Shown: piece after piece, positions 15,922 to 25,558 of the stretch
Layout of the letters: each line of letters opens with the position of its first letter
How positions within the stretch are numbered: the first letter of the stretch is position 1
Assembly: GCF_900177645.1 (NCBI RefSeq)
Contig: NZ_FXAO01000008.1
Span: 62,001-126,000, forward strand
Length of the DNA stretch: 64,000 nt
Origin: Arenibacter troitsensis
GTDB lineage: Bacteria > Bacteroidota > Bacteroidia > Flavobacteriales > Flavobacteriaceae
Direction of reading: 5' to 3'
Notes under the pieces: model-generated
Seen by the model: only the letters and a program-made list of their open reading frames with translations
What the model was told of the DNA's origin: nothing
Database searches by the model: none
Translations under genes and position numbers: made by a program

Positions 15922-17241
15922 ATGAATAAATCCAAAAACACGGATGCCGAAATCCAAGGTTCCAGAAGGGCCTTTATTTCCAAAACTGCAATGGCTACTG
16001 CGGCCTTGCCACTTTTGCCCGCTACCTTGAGCGCCACATTCAACAATCTAGTACCAACCACAAATCCTATCCCAATGAATCAAGAACTCCCCAAAAGCCT
16101 TATTGGCCAATACGGCCCATGGCTGGCTACGCAAATGCAAGATCCGCCAAAGCTGTCCTTCCGGAACGACCTTTGGTCTAAAATAGAGGATTGGAAACCG
16201 AGCGCCCATGCCAAGGTCCAGGAACAAATTGCAGAGCCCTTGATTAAGGATACCATACCCGTTACCATTAAAAGGACATACAGTTATGACGGACTGCACA
16301 TAGAGGAACTTACCTGGAAATTGCCCTATGGAAGACCTGTGGAAGCCATATTTTTAAAACCCGAAAACAGTACAGGCAAATTGCCCGCCATTTTGGCCCT
16401 GCACGACCATGCCGGGAAAAAATACTTTGGTAAAAGAAAGATTACCAAGACTTCGGATACCCAGCACCCGCTTATAGAAGCCCACCAAGAAAGCGACTAC
16501 GAGGGTAGGGCATGGGCCAACGAGATCGCCAAAAGGGGCTATGCCGTTTTGGTACATGACGCCTTTTCCTTTGCCAGCCGGCGGGTGTACTATGAAGATA
16601 TGGCCGAGATTGCATGGGGACCCTTAAAAGCGGAAGACCGTACAGATGAAAATGCCGAAGATGTCAGGAACATAGAAGCCTATAACGAATGGGCTGGCCA
16701 CCACGAACACCTTATGGCAAAATCCCTCTTGTCCGCCGGTACCACCTACCCCGGAATGGTATTGGCCGAAGACCGTATTGCCTTGGATATTCTCAGTGCC
16801 AGAAAGGACGTGGATGCGGAGCGTATTGGTTGCGGTGGACTCTCGGGCGGGGGACTTCGGACCGTGTATTTGGGGGGTATGGATGCTCGGATAAAATGTG
16901 CTGTATGCGTTGGTTTTATGAGCACTTGGAAAGATTTTTTACTGAACAAGGCCTATACCCACACCTGGATGACCTATGCCCCGGGCCTGGCCAATTATAT
17001 AGATTTCCCTGAAATTTTGGGGCTGCGGGTACCCCTTCCTACCATGGTGCAGAGCAATAACCATGACCAATTGTATACCCTGCCCGAAATGAAAAAAGCC
17101 GATAGCATACTGGCTGCGGTCTTTTCAAAAGCGGGCCATACGGAAAAGTATAGCGGAAAATTCTATGATGGCGGACATAAGTTTGATGTCCGGATGCAAA
17201 CCGACGCCTTTGATTGGTTTGATGCCTGGTTGGGGAAATAG
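15922..17241 (+). CDS. Tat-exported alpha/beta hydrolase (dienelactone hydrolase-like)
   Basis: A 439-residue protein with a twin-arginine signal (GSRRAFISKTAMATAALPLL, Arg15-Arg16), so it is folded before export to the periplasm. The hydrolase core has LPAILALHDHAGKK as the oxyanion region, CGGLSGGGLRT with nucleophile Ser308, a likely acid at Asp382 (SNNHDQLY) and His419 in FYDGGHKFD. It is close to the large two-lobed esterases near sugar-degradation genes (acetyl xylan esterase or dienelactone hydrolase type). The stop lies 7 bases from the convergent DUF1330-like gene. Substrate unknown. Confidence 0.85.
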   Translation: MNKSKNTDAEIQGSRRAFISKTAMATAALPLLPATLSATFNNLVPTTNPIPMNQELPKSLIGQYGPWLATQMQDPPKLSFRNDLWSKIEDWKPSAHAKVQEQIAEPLIKDTIPVTIKRTYSYDGLHIEELTWKLPYGRPVEAIFLKPENSTGKLPAILALHDHAGKKYFGKRKITKTSDTQHPLIEAHQESDYEGRAWANEIAKRGYAVLVHDAFSFASRRVYYEDMAEIAWGPLKAEDRTDENAEDVRNIEAYNEWAGHHEHLMAKSLLSAGTTYPGMVLAEDRIALDILSARKDVDAERIGCGGLSGGGLRTVYLGGMDARIKCAVCVGFMSTWKDFLLNKAYTHTWMTYAPGLANYIDFPEILGLRVPLPTMVQSNNHDQLYTLPEMKKADSILAAVFSKAGHTEKYSGKFYDGGHKFDVRMQTDAFDWFDAWLGK

Positions 17242-17248
17242 GCGGCTA

Positions 17249-17551
17249 CTATAATTTAGTTCCTTGGATTAAAATAGAAGATTGGATCGACTTTTCCTTT
17301 AAGTGCAGGAACTTTTTTCGCTCCTCGTCTTGTTTAAAATTGTCAAAGTCTTCTTGGGAATTAAATTCCACCAGATGAATTTCATAAGGTTTCTCTATAT
17401 TTTTTTCAATGATGGATTCCTCTGTGGGTCTTATTCTTAGGGTAAGTCTACCATTGTATTTTAAAATGGTGGGAATAGCAATATCCTCAAACTGATGAAA
17501 TATTTCTTCCTGTCCTGCTATAACGTAAATAAGTTGTGTTATGTAGATCAT
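17249..17551 (-). CDS. DUF1330-like small ferredoxin-fold protein
   Basis: A 100-residue protein with the strand-helix-strand pattern of DUF1330/dimeric alpha-beta barrel proteins: YITQLIYVIAGQEEIFHQFE, LKYNGRLTLRIRPTE, and YEIHLVEFNSQEDFDNFKQD. Such proteins are small dimers of unknown reaction. It stands alone, converging on the Tat hydrolase gene. Confidence 0.7.
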   Translation of the reverse strand: MIYITQLIYVIAGQEEIFHQFEDIAIPTILKYNGRLTLRIRPTEESIIEKNIEKPYEIHLVEFNSQEDFDNFKQDEERKKFLHLKEKSIQSSILIQGTKL

Positions 17552-17618
17552 AGTATGAGTGATTTTATTCAGTGTTAACTTTTGAATAGGGGAGGACGAG
17601 CAATGGATAGCCAGGCTG

Positions 17619-18440
17619 TTAAATGCTGTTTTCTGTTATTTCGGTTAACTCAATATTTAGTTTTTGGCCTCCATAATTCACATAGTTCAATTTGACAAAC
17701 CCAAATTGTTCATGAAACCAATAGGTCACTTCAGATTGGCCGAGGTCAAAGTTTGATACGGCTATAACTTTCCAACAATTTTCCAGTTCTCCGTAGTTGG
17801 TTAGTATAGTTTCTTTGGATAGTATTTCGAAGGTACTTATTACTTTCATGTTGGACCAATCTCCCCAACCTTCCTTCAATACGATATCATTGTCTGTCCA
17901 TTTTTTTCCTACACTCAAAGGAAATTTAATTTGCGGAAATGGAGCTACCTCTGTGAAGTTATATTGGTTAGACCTGAAGGGATGCATCCATATTTCTTCC
18001 ACATTCTCTCTAATTCCTGTGCTTACCGTTGGCCACCATTCATCGGAAACAGCGCTCTTGTTAAGCTGATATAAATTAATGCTATCAATAGACTCCTTGT
18101 CAAATTCATATTTTACCAAAATTTCGTCTTGTTTTTCAGGATGATGTTCCCATCGCTTCCCAGTTGCCAATAATAAGATACGCTCCTTGGAGATTAATCT
18201 ATTCGATGCGCTATAGAATGCTGCATCAAAAGCGTAAACTCTACAGGGTTTAAAGACTTCTCTTCTTTTTTCTATTCTTAGAACAGAATCTAATTGGGGC
18301 GTCATTTCTCCGCTTATGCTTGCTCTATATTCGTACTTTGGTATTGGTTCTGGAGCACACTTGAAGTCAATACTTTTTTTGTTTGTGCAACTCTTGAGGA
18401 GAAAGACGATGCCAAAGAATAGGTACAGTTTATATTTCAT
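17619..18440 (-). CDS. Lipoprotein of unknown function
   Basis: A 273-residue protein starting MKYKLYLFFGIVFLLKSC, a lipoprotein signal with the lipid-bearing Cys18 after LLKS. The mature part is beta-rich with several Trp (DEWWPTVSTG, GWGDWSNMKV, QSEVTYWFHEQFGFVKLNYV) and looks like the extracytoplasmic proteins whose fold ends in a measured-versus-modelled beta sheet. No catalytic motif seen and no family recognised. It stands alone. Confidence 0.65.
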   Translation of the reverse strand: MKYKLYLFFGIVFLLKSCTNKKSIDFKCAPEPIPKYEYRASISGEMTPQLDSVLRIEKRREVFKPCRVYAFDAAFYSASNRLISKERILLLATGKRWEHHPEKQDEILVKYEFDKESIDSINLYQLNKSAVSDEWWPTVSTGIRENVEEIWMHPFRSNQYNFTEVAPFPQIKFPLSVGKKWTDNDIVLKEGWGDWSNMKVISTFEILSKETILTNYGELENCWKVIAVSNFDLGQSEVTYWFHEQFGFVKLNYVNYGGQKLNIELTEITENSI

Positions 18441-18465
18441 AGCAGCTAATGGTGTGAATGAAAGA

Positions 18466-18560
18466 AAGTACGAGCCTGCCTGGCCGTTAGGCTGGCGTTA
18501 TGCTCGCACTAGCGGGCGTTGATATGGCACGAGCAAGATGCTCGCGCCAGCAAGGGGGGG
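18466..18560. repeat. G+C-rich structured element
   Basis: A compact G+C-rich patch in A+T-rich surroundings. CGAGCA-AGA-TGCTCG forms a hairpin at 18530-18544, AGCC/GGCT can pair at 18473-18493, and CTCGC...GCGGGC is interleaved. It abuts the 3' end of the large metallophosphoesterase gene. No T run makes it a simple terminator. It looks like a short dispersed repeat unit or an insertion boundary. Confidence 0.45.
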
Positions 18561-21500
18561 TTATTTTATTTTAATTTTTCCTAATAGCTTTTGTTTATTA
18601 AATCCTGCTATACGAATAATTTGGTCTCTTTTTTTCCGTTCAATGAAATTAGTGTATAAATATCGTTTAATATATTCTCTAAGAATGCATTGAGCAAGGT
18701 AATTATCTTTGACATCATCAAACAAACCTTCTAGTTCTTTCAAATCAATTCTGTCATAAAAGGTTTTGATAGCAAATGTTACAATTTTTGAGGCAGTTGA
18801 ATCAATGTTTAAATTAACTTTATCAAATAATTCATTTTGACCTTTTGTTCCCACAGCGAACATTAAATTCGTAAAACTTTCAACACAAATTCTCCAAGAT
18901 ATAAATTGAAGTATTTTTCTTACAGTTTTCTCTATTAGTTTGTAATCAACTTCACCTTGTCTATTCTTTTTCTCCTTTTCTTTTATATCTTCAACAATTG
19001 CCTCAATTAACACTTCCTTGTCCTTTTCCAATATTCCAGAAAAGAAGCCAAGAAAACGAAAAACACTATTGTAAGCGGCTTCCACCAATTTAATTAGTTT
19101 TTCTTTTTCAAAATCACCACTTTGATTCTTTACAATTTGACCAATGATTTTAACTGTTCGGAAAGCTTGATTCATTTCAATAGCCTCAGCAGGTAATATA
19201 CTGTCACCTTCAACTTCTTCATTTTTTAATTCTCTCCTTTCTGAAACATCTTTCCGCTTAAGTTCTTTTTTAATTTCTTCTTTAGGATTTCGTTCTTCAA
19301 CAATTTCCTCTTTGATTTCATTTGTAAACTCTGCAATAAATTTAACGAACTCATCATCTTTGTTTAACGTCAAAGGAGTAGCTTTTTCAAAAGGAATTTG
19401 GCTTGTAAATACTATACTGTCAATTAATATTTGAGCTTTCGAATGATGAGAAAGAAATATTAGAATGTTTGCATTTATTTCTAAATGAATATTATTGCAT
19501 AAATCATAGATTAAACTTTCATAACTATCAATCTCTGAAGAAATTTTTTGAGCTATCAAAAAGTAGTAGATATACTTGTAAGAAAAGCAATAGTATTCAT
19601 CGTCATATTTTAAAATATTTGAATTGCAAAGCACGTTGAGGATTTTGTCATCAGTCAATTTTTTATGCCTAAAATATTTTCCGGAATAAACAAAAATGAA
19701 TTCTTCAAAATCTTTTCTATTGAATGCGTTTTTTTTATTATCGTACAAATAAAATGCAAGTTCTTTAAGAATGTTCAGTAGACTAGTCAAAACAGCATCT
19801 TTAATGCCTCCTTTAACTAATCCAGCTTTAATTAAAACAAGGTATATGTTGGCATAGGAAGTTTGAGAGAAATTTTGCAAATTTTCATCTAAACTTTGAA
19901 GTAGTGTTAATATGAAAATAGGATACGACGGCATTAACCTATTACCAATTAATGAATTTATTTCATTGAATCGTGATTTTACATCTGCTAAAATTACACC
20001 TTCTTGTATTGTCAATCTATTCTCACCTATCATCAACCATTGCTCAATCAGTTCACTTCTTTTTTCGTGACCTAAGGGCAAAAGTTTATATTTTGAATAA
20101 TCCTTTAAACTAGTTGCTTCTTCAGTTACATTTTTTGCACTATAAGTATTATCAGAAGTTAAAAATATATATTCAAAATTCTCATTGAATAATTCAATTA
20201 ACCGCTTTTTATAAGTTGAATTTAGTTCTGATTTATGAAAATTATCTAGTAAAAGTATTTTAGTTTCTAGTTGAAAAAATCTATCTACACTATCACTTCC
20301 ATATTGTTCTTTTAATGACTTCTTTGTTAGATTTTTAATATTAGTTTCCTTACAGTACTTCCCTCTTATATATATTGGTGTATACCCCATTTCATAAAAC
20401 CTCTTGTATAACACATATATTAGGGAGGTTTTACCAGATTGGTCCGCCCCTTCAATCAGTATATTTGCCTTTTCTTCATTTTTAACTTTTTCAATTAATT
20501 CATAAGAATTTGGATATTGAACAACCTTGTCATCTTCTATCAATGGCTCTAAATCAGGGAAAATGAAAACATCAGATAAGACTAGTTCTGCTTTTTTTGA
20601 ATGTTTCAAGGGGATATTTAGTGCAGTGATTTTTTTATCAAACTCTTCAGATAGTATAAATTCACGCTTATTTTTTTCTACGATTTTGTGTTTGTCCTCA
20701 AATTCAACAGAATAGATATTTCCATTGAAATTGTATGTCTTAATATTTATTGACTTATCGGTTAAATCTATTTCATACAGAGAAAACCCAGTTTCTTTGA
20801 TTTCATTTTTATCAAATGCTTTTCCTCCACAGAAAACAATATTATTATTTTTCTGAATAATTGCTTTGGAATTCCCTTTATCGTGCTCGTGACCATAAAT
20901 AACAAGATTAGAGCTATTAATTAAATGTTCTTCAAAACGTTGTTTATTATTTCTTTTTGTATTGGCAGATAACCAATCTATTGGATGATGAAATACTGAA
21001 ATTACATATTCACCATTTTCATTTGCAAGGAATTTATTTTCTGGTATTATTAAACTTCCTTGTTTTTCATTTATTTCAGTTAGCCAACTTGTATTATAAC
21101 AATGAAAAGAAACTTTGAAGTCAATATGAGGTCTAAATTCGTACTTGTAGGACACTTCATTTCTATTTTTAAAATCAGTCATTTCATTTGTAAAGTCCCA
21201 AAAATCTGATTGAACGGCCATTGCGTCTATAAAATAATCTTTCTCCTCTATAATATCAGTTTTACAATCGTTAATTACTGATTTTCTTGTCTTTTTCTCA
21301 TTGTCAAAACAGCAATCGTGATTTCCAGGAACAGCAATTATATTAATTGTTAACACTCTACCCCTAGGCTTTAATTTTTCTATAAGTTCTTTAACAAGTA
21401 GTTTTGCATTTTCAAATTCGGCACGTCTTCCATAATTTACCACATCACCTGACAATACTAAATAAAGGTTAGATAGCTGTTTTACATCAAAATCTATTGC

Positions 21501-21581
21501 TTTAACAAGATTATCTATTCTTTCCGAATGAATTTTGTCTTGTATGTGAAGGTCGCTCAAATGTAAAATTCCAATTTTCAT
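18561..21581 (-). CDS. Metallophosphoesterase-STAND-like NTPase, candidate defence protein
   Basis: A 1006-residue fusion. Residues 1-270 form a complete calcineurin-like phosphoesterase: LHLSDLH (Asp10, His12), LSGDVVNYG (Asp46), VPGNHDC (Asn87, His88), VFHHP (His198-199) and IYGHEHD (His231, His233). Residues 360-560 form a P-loop NTPase: IEGADQSGKTSLIYVL with Lys384-Thr385, Walker B KILLLDNFHKS (Asp446), then FEYIFLTSDNTYS as a sensor-like strand. The rest is helical, with a charged Glu/Lys stretch near 750-800. This layout (nuclease/phosphatase effector, STAND-type switch, helical sensor) is that of known single-gene antiphage proteins. It is A+T-rich, stands alone and lies in a repeat-bounded block. 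Defence is inferred; a repair role is the alternative. Confidence 0.8.
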   Translation of the reverse strand: MKIGILHLSDLHIQDKIHSERIDNLVKAIDFDVKQLSNLYLVLSGDVVNYGRRAEFENAKLLVKELIEKLKPRGRVLTINIIAVPGNHDCCFDNEKKTRKSVINDCKTDIIEEKDYFIDAMAVQSDFWDFTNEMTDFKNRNEVSYKYEFRPHIDFKVSFHCYNTSWLTEINEKQGSLIIPENKFLANENGEYVISVFHHPIDWLSANTKRNNKQRFEEHLINSSNLVIYGHEHDKGNSKAIIQKNNNIVFCGGKAFDKNEIKETGFSLYEIDLTDKSINIKTYNFNGNIYSVEFEDKHKIVEKNKREFILSEEFDKKITALNIPLKHSKKAELVLSDVFIFPDLEPLIEDDKVVQYPNSYELIEKVKNEEKANILIEGADQSGKTSLIYVLYKRFYEMGYTPIYIRGKYCKETNIKNLTKKSLKEQYGSDSVDRFFQLETKILLLDNFHKSELNSTYKKRLIELFNENFEYIFLTSDNTYSAKNVTEEATSLKDYSKYKLLPLGHEKRSELIEQWLMIGENRLTIQEGVILADVKSRFNEINSLIGNRLMPSYPIFILTLLQSLDENLQNFSQTSYANIYLVLIKAGLVKGGIKDAVLTSLLNILKELAFYLYDNKKNAFNRKDFEEFIFVYSGKYFRHKKLTDDKILNVLCNSNILKYDDEYYCFSYKYIYYFLIAQKISSEIDSYESLIYDLCNNIHLEINANILIFLSHHSKAQILIDSIVFTSQIPFEKATPLTLNKDDEFVKFIAEFTNEIKEEIVEERNPKEEIKKELKRKDVSERRELKNEEVEGDSILPAEAIEMNQAFRTVKIIGQIVKNQSGDFEKEKLIKLVEAAYNSVFRFLGFFSGILEKDKEVLIEAIVEDIKEKEKKNRQGEVDYKLIEKTVRKILQFISWRICVESFTNLMFAVGTKGQNELFDKVNLNIDSTASKIVTFAIKTFYDRIDLKELEGLFDDVKDNYLAQCILREYIKRYLYTNFIERKKRDQIIRIAGFNKQKLLGKIKIK

Positions 21582-22080
21582 ATATTCTTTTTGAGTTAAG
21601 GTTCGCTTTTAGTCTTGAATTTACCTTTATATATAGGTATTAACTATACTTAAAACAAGTCAACAAGCCAGCCTCTAGATACTTAATATTGTCCTATAAT
21701 TCCTATTAATTCAAGAAAATTTTCTGTGTTGGGCAGTGGGGGGAGTACTACAACCAGGAGTTTGTTTCTAACCTTCTAAGTTAGCAAATATTGGTCTTAG
21801 TATTTTGCAAATCGATAAAGAGCGGAATTAACCGTTGAATGGTAAGTGGAGTTAACAGTTATAATGATGTTAGTTGAATGTTATCATGTAGAAAGTTTTA
21901 AAGTTCACATCTGGGCTATAACAGCTGCAAAATTGGCCAGACATGGAGGTAGTGAAGTAGCGCAGGGCTCAAATCCGGGAGATTTTGCGTAGGGGAGTAG
22001 AACTCGTGACCTCTATGTACATGTCTTTCCTACTTATTAGGAAATAAAACGTTTCCAAATAATAGTACAACCCTTTTTAA
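21582..22080. other. Intergenic stretch with a tRNA-like fragment
   Basis: No gene is supported. The stretch upstream of the metallophosphoesterase gene is A+T-rich. Near its right end, 21995-22013 matches 18 of 19 bases of the T-arm/variable-loop part of tRNA-Met at 25571-25589. The match ends before the anticodon, so this is at most a remnant. Confidence 0.35.
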
Positions 22081-22810
22081 GATCAATCCCAAAAGTTGTG
22101 TGTGAATTACAAAAAGATATAATTTACTATCTCAAGTTTGTGTTCTGTTCATTTTTTGCATCGCCCAAATGCGTAGCATTCATGAATACCAATGAAAAAC
22201 AATAGACCAGCTGATGAATAAAAAACGACCAGGGCTGAATAACCAAGGTACGGTGTACCTTGGTTAGGAGGAGCCAGCTGTAGCCTAGGAGGCTGATTTT
22301 AAATTTCTTTAAATCTACGCAATTTCCACAGCCGCGCCGCCCAGGCCGCTTTCACTAAGGTGAAATGCTCTATGGACGGCTTACCACGACCAGTGTGTAA
22401 ACCACTCGATTTAAGACGAAATCGAAGATTCACGAAAACCTATTAAAAACAATAAGAACCAATTAAGTAAATTGAAAATAGGCCGGTCCTTTCGTTCCGT
22501 CGACCTTCATGTGGGGATAAGTTATTGTCCGTTATTCAACACCTCTGGGAATTGTCCTCAAGGTCTATGGTTCGATAGTTCTTCTTCCGTCGTGCAGATG
22601 GCATGGCCGCACCCTGAGCAGAGTCGAAGGGTTGGACAAGCAAGGAAATCGAAGATTCACGAAATCCGATAAAAACAATAACAAACCATTGAGTAAAATG
22701 AAAGAATGATTTAATCGTTGGTTTTTCTAGATTACTACTATTAATTAAAACTATTGTTCAAAAAACATGAGTGATCAAATTAATCCTAATTTCTACATAA
22801 CACAACAATT
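22081..22810 (+). repeat. ~730 bp non-coding direct repeat, copy B
   Basis: The second copy of the element at 11688-12416, in the same orientation. The same hairpins are present, including AACCAAGGTAC/GTACCTTGGTT, and the word CTGAGCAGAGTCGAAGG occurs near 22616. The middle part, about 22500-22580, is unlike copy A. It ends 109 bases before the stop codon of the dehydratase gene. The rest of the gap 22811-22918 shows nothing. Confidence 0.8.
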
Positions 22811-22918
22811 GTTCTTGATGCCCTTTTTATCTTTTATAACAAAACGAGTTAACAAATGTCGCCGTCCCTGCAGGGTAGGGGCAGATATGCGTCCATACGT
22901 ATTGTTATGTGCTTTTTT

Positions 22919-24913
22919 TTATTTCAAAGCATCTATTCCTGCTTTCACAATCTTCAAGATCCGATCGGCATCCTGTACGCATCCTTCCCATATACCGCTC
23001 TGCGTCGCTGCCCAAATTTTAATATCATTGGGCAATTCTGGATGTGGTTGAAGTGCTGGATGTGGTGATCTGCTTGCAAACAATTGTGCTATTTCGGCAT
23101 CACTCAGTTCGGCATCGGGATCGCTGTGCGAGGCTATTAGATTTATGCTTCCACTTAGCTTATCGCAATCAATTTTAATTTCAATGACATCACCATCTTG
23201 CACCTTACCAATAGGTCCTCCTACTAGCGCCTCCGGACCAACATGTCCTATACATGCGCCTGTGGAAACGCCGGAAAAACGTCCGTCGGTAATCAGTGCT
23301 ATCTCTTTTCCAAAGGATAACTGTTTTAGAGCGCCGGTGATTTGGAAGGTTTCTTCCATTCCTGTGCCACTTGGCCCTGTTCCCATCAAAATAATAATAT
23401 GACCTGGCTTTACCTCTCCATGATTAATGGCCTTAATGGCATTTGCTTCGGAGACAAATACTTTGGCAACCCCTTTTTTATAGTATATGCCGTTGTCATC
23501 GATCATTTCTGGAGCAATTGCACCGCTTTTGATCAACGCTCCTTCTGGTGCCAAATTTCCGGTGGGGAAAGTCAAGGTGCTTTTCATGTTGGCTTTCTTC
23601 GCCGCTTCCGGAGATAGTATCACCTTATCTGGATGTGCATCAGGATTAAATGTCTGGAGGTTATATCGTACTTGTTGACGCCTATCTCTTTTATTTTCTG
23701 CTTCCCAAGAGAACATTTTGCCGCCCTGCTCCCAGACATCCAAATTTTCGCCCAATGTTTTGCCTGTAACGGTGAGGCAGTCTTCTTTGAGCAGCCCTAA
23801 TTTTCGCAAATGTAACATTACCTCTGGTACTCCTCCGGCAGCATATACGTGTGCTGTAGAATACTTCCCCGCTGGGAGCACATTGACCAATCGAGGCGTT
23901 TTTCGGTTAATATTCTCCCATTCTTCCCGAGTTGGTATGGGTAGTCCCGCGGCATGGGCTATAGCGGGGATATGTAGTAAGAGGTTGGTAGATCCGCCAA
24001 AAGCTGCATGTACTACCATAGCATTGTACACGGCATCTTGAGTGAGGATCTGACTGGTATAGATATTATTTTTTGCCAGATGTACCAGGGCAATGGCCGA
24101 ATCTTTGGCAAGGGCATACCAAATCTTCCCTCCAGAGGGGGCAAGTGCTGAATGTGGCAAGGCCATTCCCAATGCTTCCGCTACGACTTGGGAGGTGGCC
24201 GCCGTTCCTAAAAAATGACAACCTCCACCTGGTGTCCCACAAGAAGCACATCCGTGGGATTGTGCCTCTTGCAATGATATTTCTTTATGGGAAACAAGCG
24301 ATGGTAACGACTGTACCGAACCCAAATCTTTGATTCCTTTGGCGATCAAGGTTACTCCGCCGGGCATGATAATCGTAGGTAGATTGGATTCATTGGCCAA
24401 TGCCATCATCATGGCAGGTAGACCTTTGTCACAAGTAGCGATGCCCATTACGCCCTTGCGATTGGGCAAAGAGCGTCTTAAATCTCCCAAAACTGTAGCG
24501 GCATGATTGCGATAGGCCAATGAATTCATCATGCCTGTAGTGCCTTGGGTGCGTCCGTCACACGGATCGGAAACGGATACATAATAGGGTTTGGTAAAGA
24601 GGTTTTTGAAAGCATTTGCAGCCACTTTTGCGGCATCTCCCAATTCAAAATGTCCTGAGTGCATGCCCAGTGCCAGGGTCTCTTCACCGTTCTTTAATCC
24701 GCCCGCAGTACTCATTATAAGGAATTCTGACTGATTTACATCATCTGGATTCCACTTCATCCCCGCATCCTGTATTTTGCCAAAGATGTCACCACTGGGC
24801 TTGTTTTCATAGTCTTCCCGTGATATCGGTAATAGCCCTTTTCTTGGGGTAACTTCCAAAGGGAAATAAAAGGGACTGTTCTCTTGGAAGTGCTCTTTGT
24901 CGTTATTGCTCAT
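22919..24913 (-). CDS. YjhG/YagF family sugar-acid (xylonate-type) dehydratase
   Basis: A 664-residue member of the IlvD/Edd dehydratase superfamily. Length and features fit the YjhG/YagF branch, which dehydrates D-xylonate and related aldonic acids to 2-keto-3-deoxy acids. The iron-sulfur and metal motifs are present: VSDPCDGRTQGT, GIATCDKGLPAMMM and HGCASCGTPGGGCHFLGTAA. The C-terminal LITDGRFSGVSTGACIGHV is also typical. No aldolase or dehydrogenase lies beside it, so it is a solitary step here. Exact substrate cannot be read from sequence. Confidence 0.9.
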   Translation of the reverse strand: MSNNDKEHFQENSPFYFPLEVTPRKGLLPISREDYENKPSGDIFGKIQDAGMKWNPDDVNQSEFLIMSTAGGLKNGEETLALGMHSGHFELGDAAKVAANAFKNLFTKPYYVSVSDPCDGRTQGTTGMMNSLAYRNHAATVLGDLRRSLPNRKGVMGIATCDKGLPAMMMALANESNLPTIIMPGGVTLIAKGIKDLGSVQSLPSLVSHKEISLQEAQSHGCASCGTPGGGCHFLGTAATSQVVAEALGMALPHSALAPSGGKIWYALAKDSAIALVHLAKNNIYTSQILTQDAVYNAMVVHAAFGGSTNLLLHIPAIAHAAGLPIPTREEWENINRKTPRLVNVLPAGKYSTAHVYAAGGVPEVMLHLRKLGLLKEDCLTVTGKTLGENLDVWEQGGKMFSWEAENKRDRRQQVRYNLQTFNPDAHPDKVILSPEAAKKANMKSTLTFPTGNLAPEGALIKSGAIAPEMIDDNGIYYKKGVAKVFVSEANAIKAINHGEVKPGHIIILMGTGPSGTGMEETFQITGALKQLSFGKEIALITDGRFSGVSTGACIGHVGPEALVGGPIGKVQDGDVIEIKIDCDKLSGSINLIASHSDPDAELSDAEIAQLFASRSPHPALQPHPELPNDIKIWAATQSGIWEGCVQDADRILKIVKAGIDALK

Positions 24914-25277
24914 ATATATTTAAAATCGTGATACGAAGGTCTTAAGTTAGTCTATACTATTAAAAGGATAAAAATATTTTTCCAAGTTTTACGTCCTTTT
25001 GTCAATGGCACATATTGGTTAAGGTTAGGATTCGCGATGCTTGAAAATCGACGCGAATATCCAACTAGGATGAACCCGAAACCGTTTGCCCGTCCGTACC
25101 TAAAAGTTACCTCCGGGCATGTTCGGATTTGTATTGTTGCCTATAACATAATCCAATCAAAAAGACATGGCGACCTAGTAAATATACACAAAACATGGAA
25201 GTTCGAAATTAAGCCATATTAATTTCAGCCGATGTCGGCAGCGGTTGATTTTTCAGTTTATTTAGTCAATTGTTTTT

Positions 25278-25500
25278 TCAATGGAATTTATCTAGCAATT
25301 GCATGTCCACCTTCAAATAACCAATTCCATATTTCGGAAAAATTCTGATGGTCCCAAGCAAAAATCCTGCAGCATCAGATAGTTTTACAGAAAGGTTGCA
25401 CTCACCTTCATTATTTTCCAAATAGAGGAGTGGAGAATCCTTGCGTGGTTTTATAACGGTTTATTTTAGTTTCCAAAAGGGACGATTGATTTGGAATTGG
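25278..25500 (-). pseudogene. C-terminal remnant of a lost gene
   Basis: On the minus strand, AQFQINRPFWKLK is followed by an in-frame TAA and then 60 more open codons (SPLLYLENNEGECNLSVKLS, FLLGTIRIFPKYGIGYLKV) ending at TGA 25278-25280. It resembles the tail of an exported or surface protein whose front has been deleted. The remaining gap around it (24914-25277) shows nothing I can support. Confidence 0.3.
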
Positions 25501-25503
25501 GCA

Positions 25504-25535
25504 TAAAAAAACGGATTGGTTACTGCCAATCCGTT
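25504..25535 (-). terminator. Terminator after tRNA-Met
   Basis: On the minus strand AACGGATTGG pairs with CCAATCCGTT (25510-25519 with 25526-25535, a 10-bp stem with a 6-base loop) and is followed by a run of T. It lies 24 bases past the tRNA 3' end. Confidence 0.85.
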
Positions 25536-25558
25536 GATTTATATAAACTTAAGTTTCG

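Noticed and set aside
18561-21581. Calling the large protein a SbcD-type or housekeeping repair nuclease
   Set aside because: There is no SbcC-like partner, and the fused P-loop domain is not an Rad50-type coiled-coil ATPase; a STAND-like switch fits better, though not proven.
25037-25222. 61-codon plus-strand frame in the gap after the dehydratase gene
   Set aside because: No promoter, domain or coupling; composition looks like intergenic sequence.
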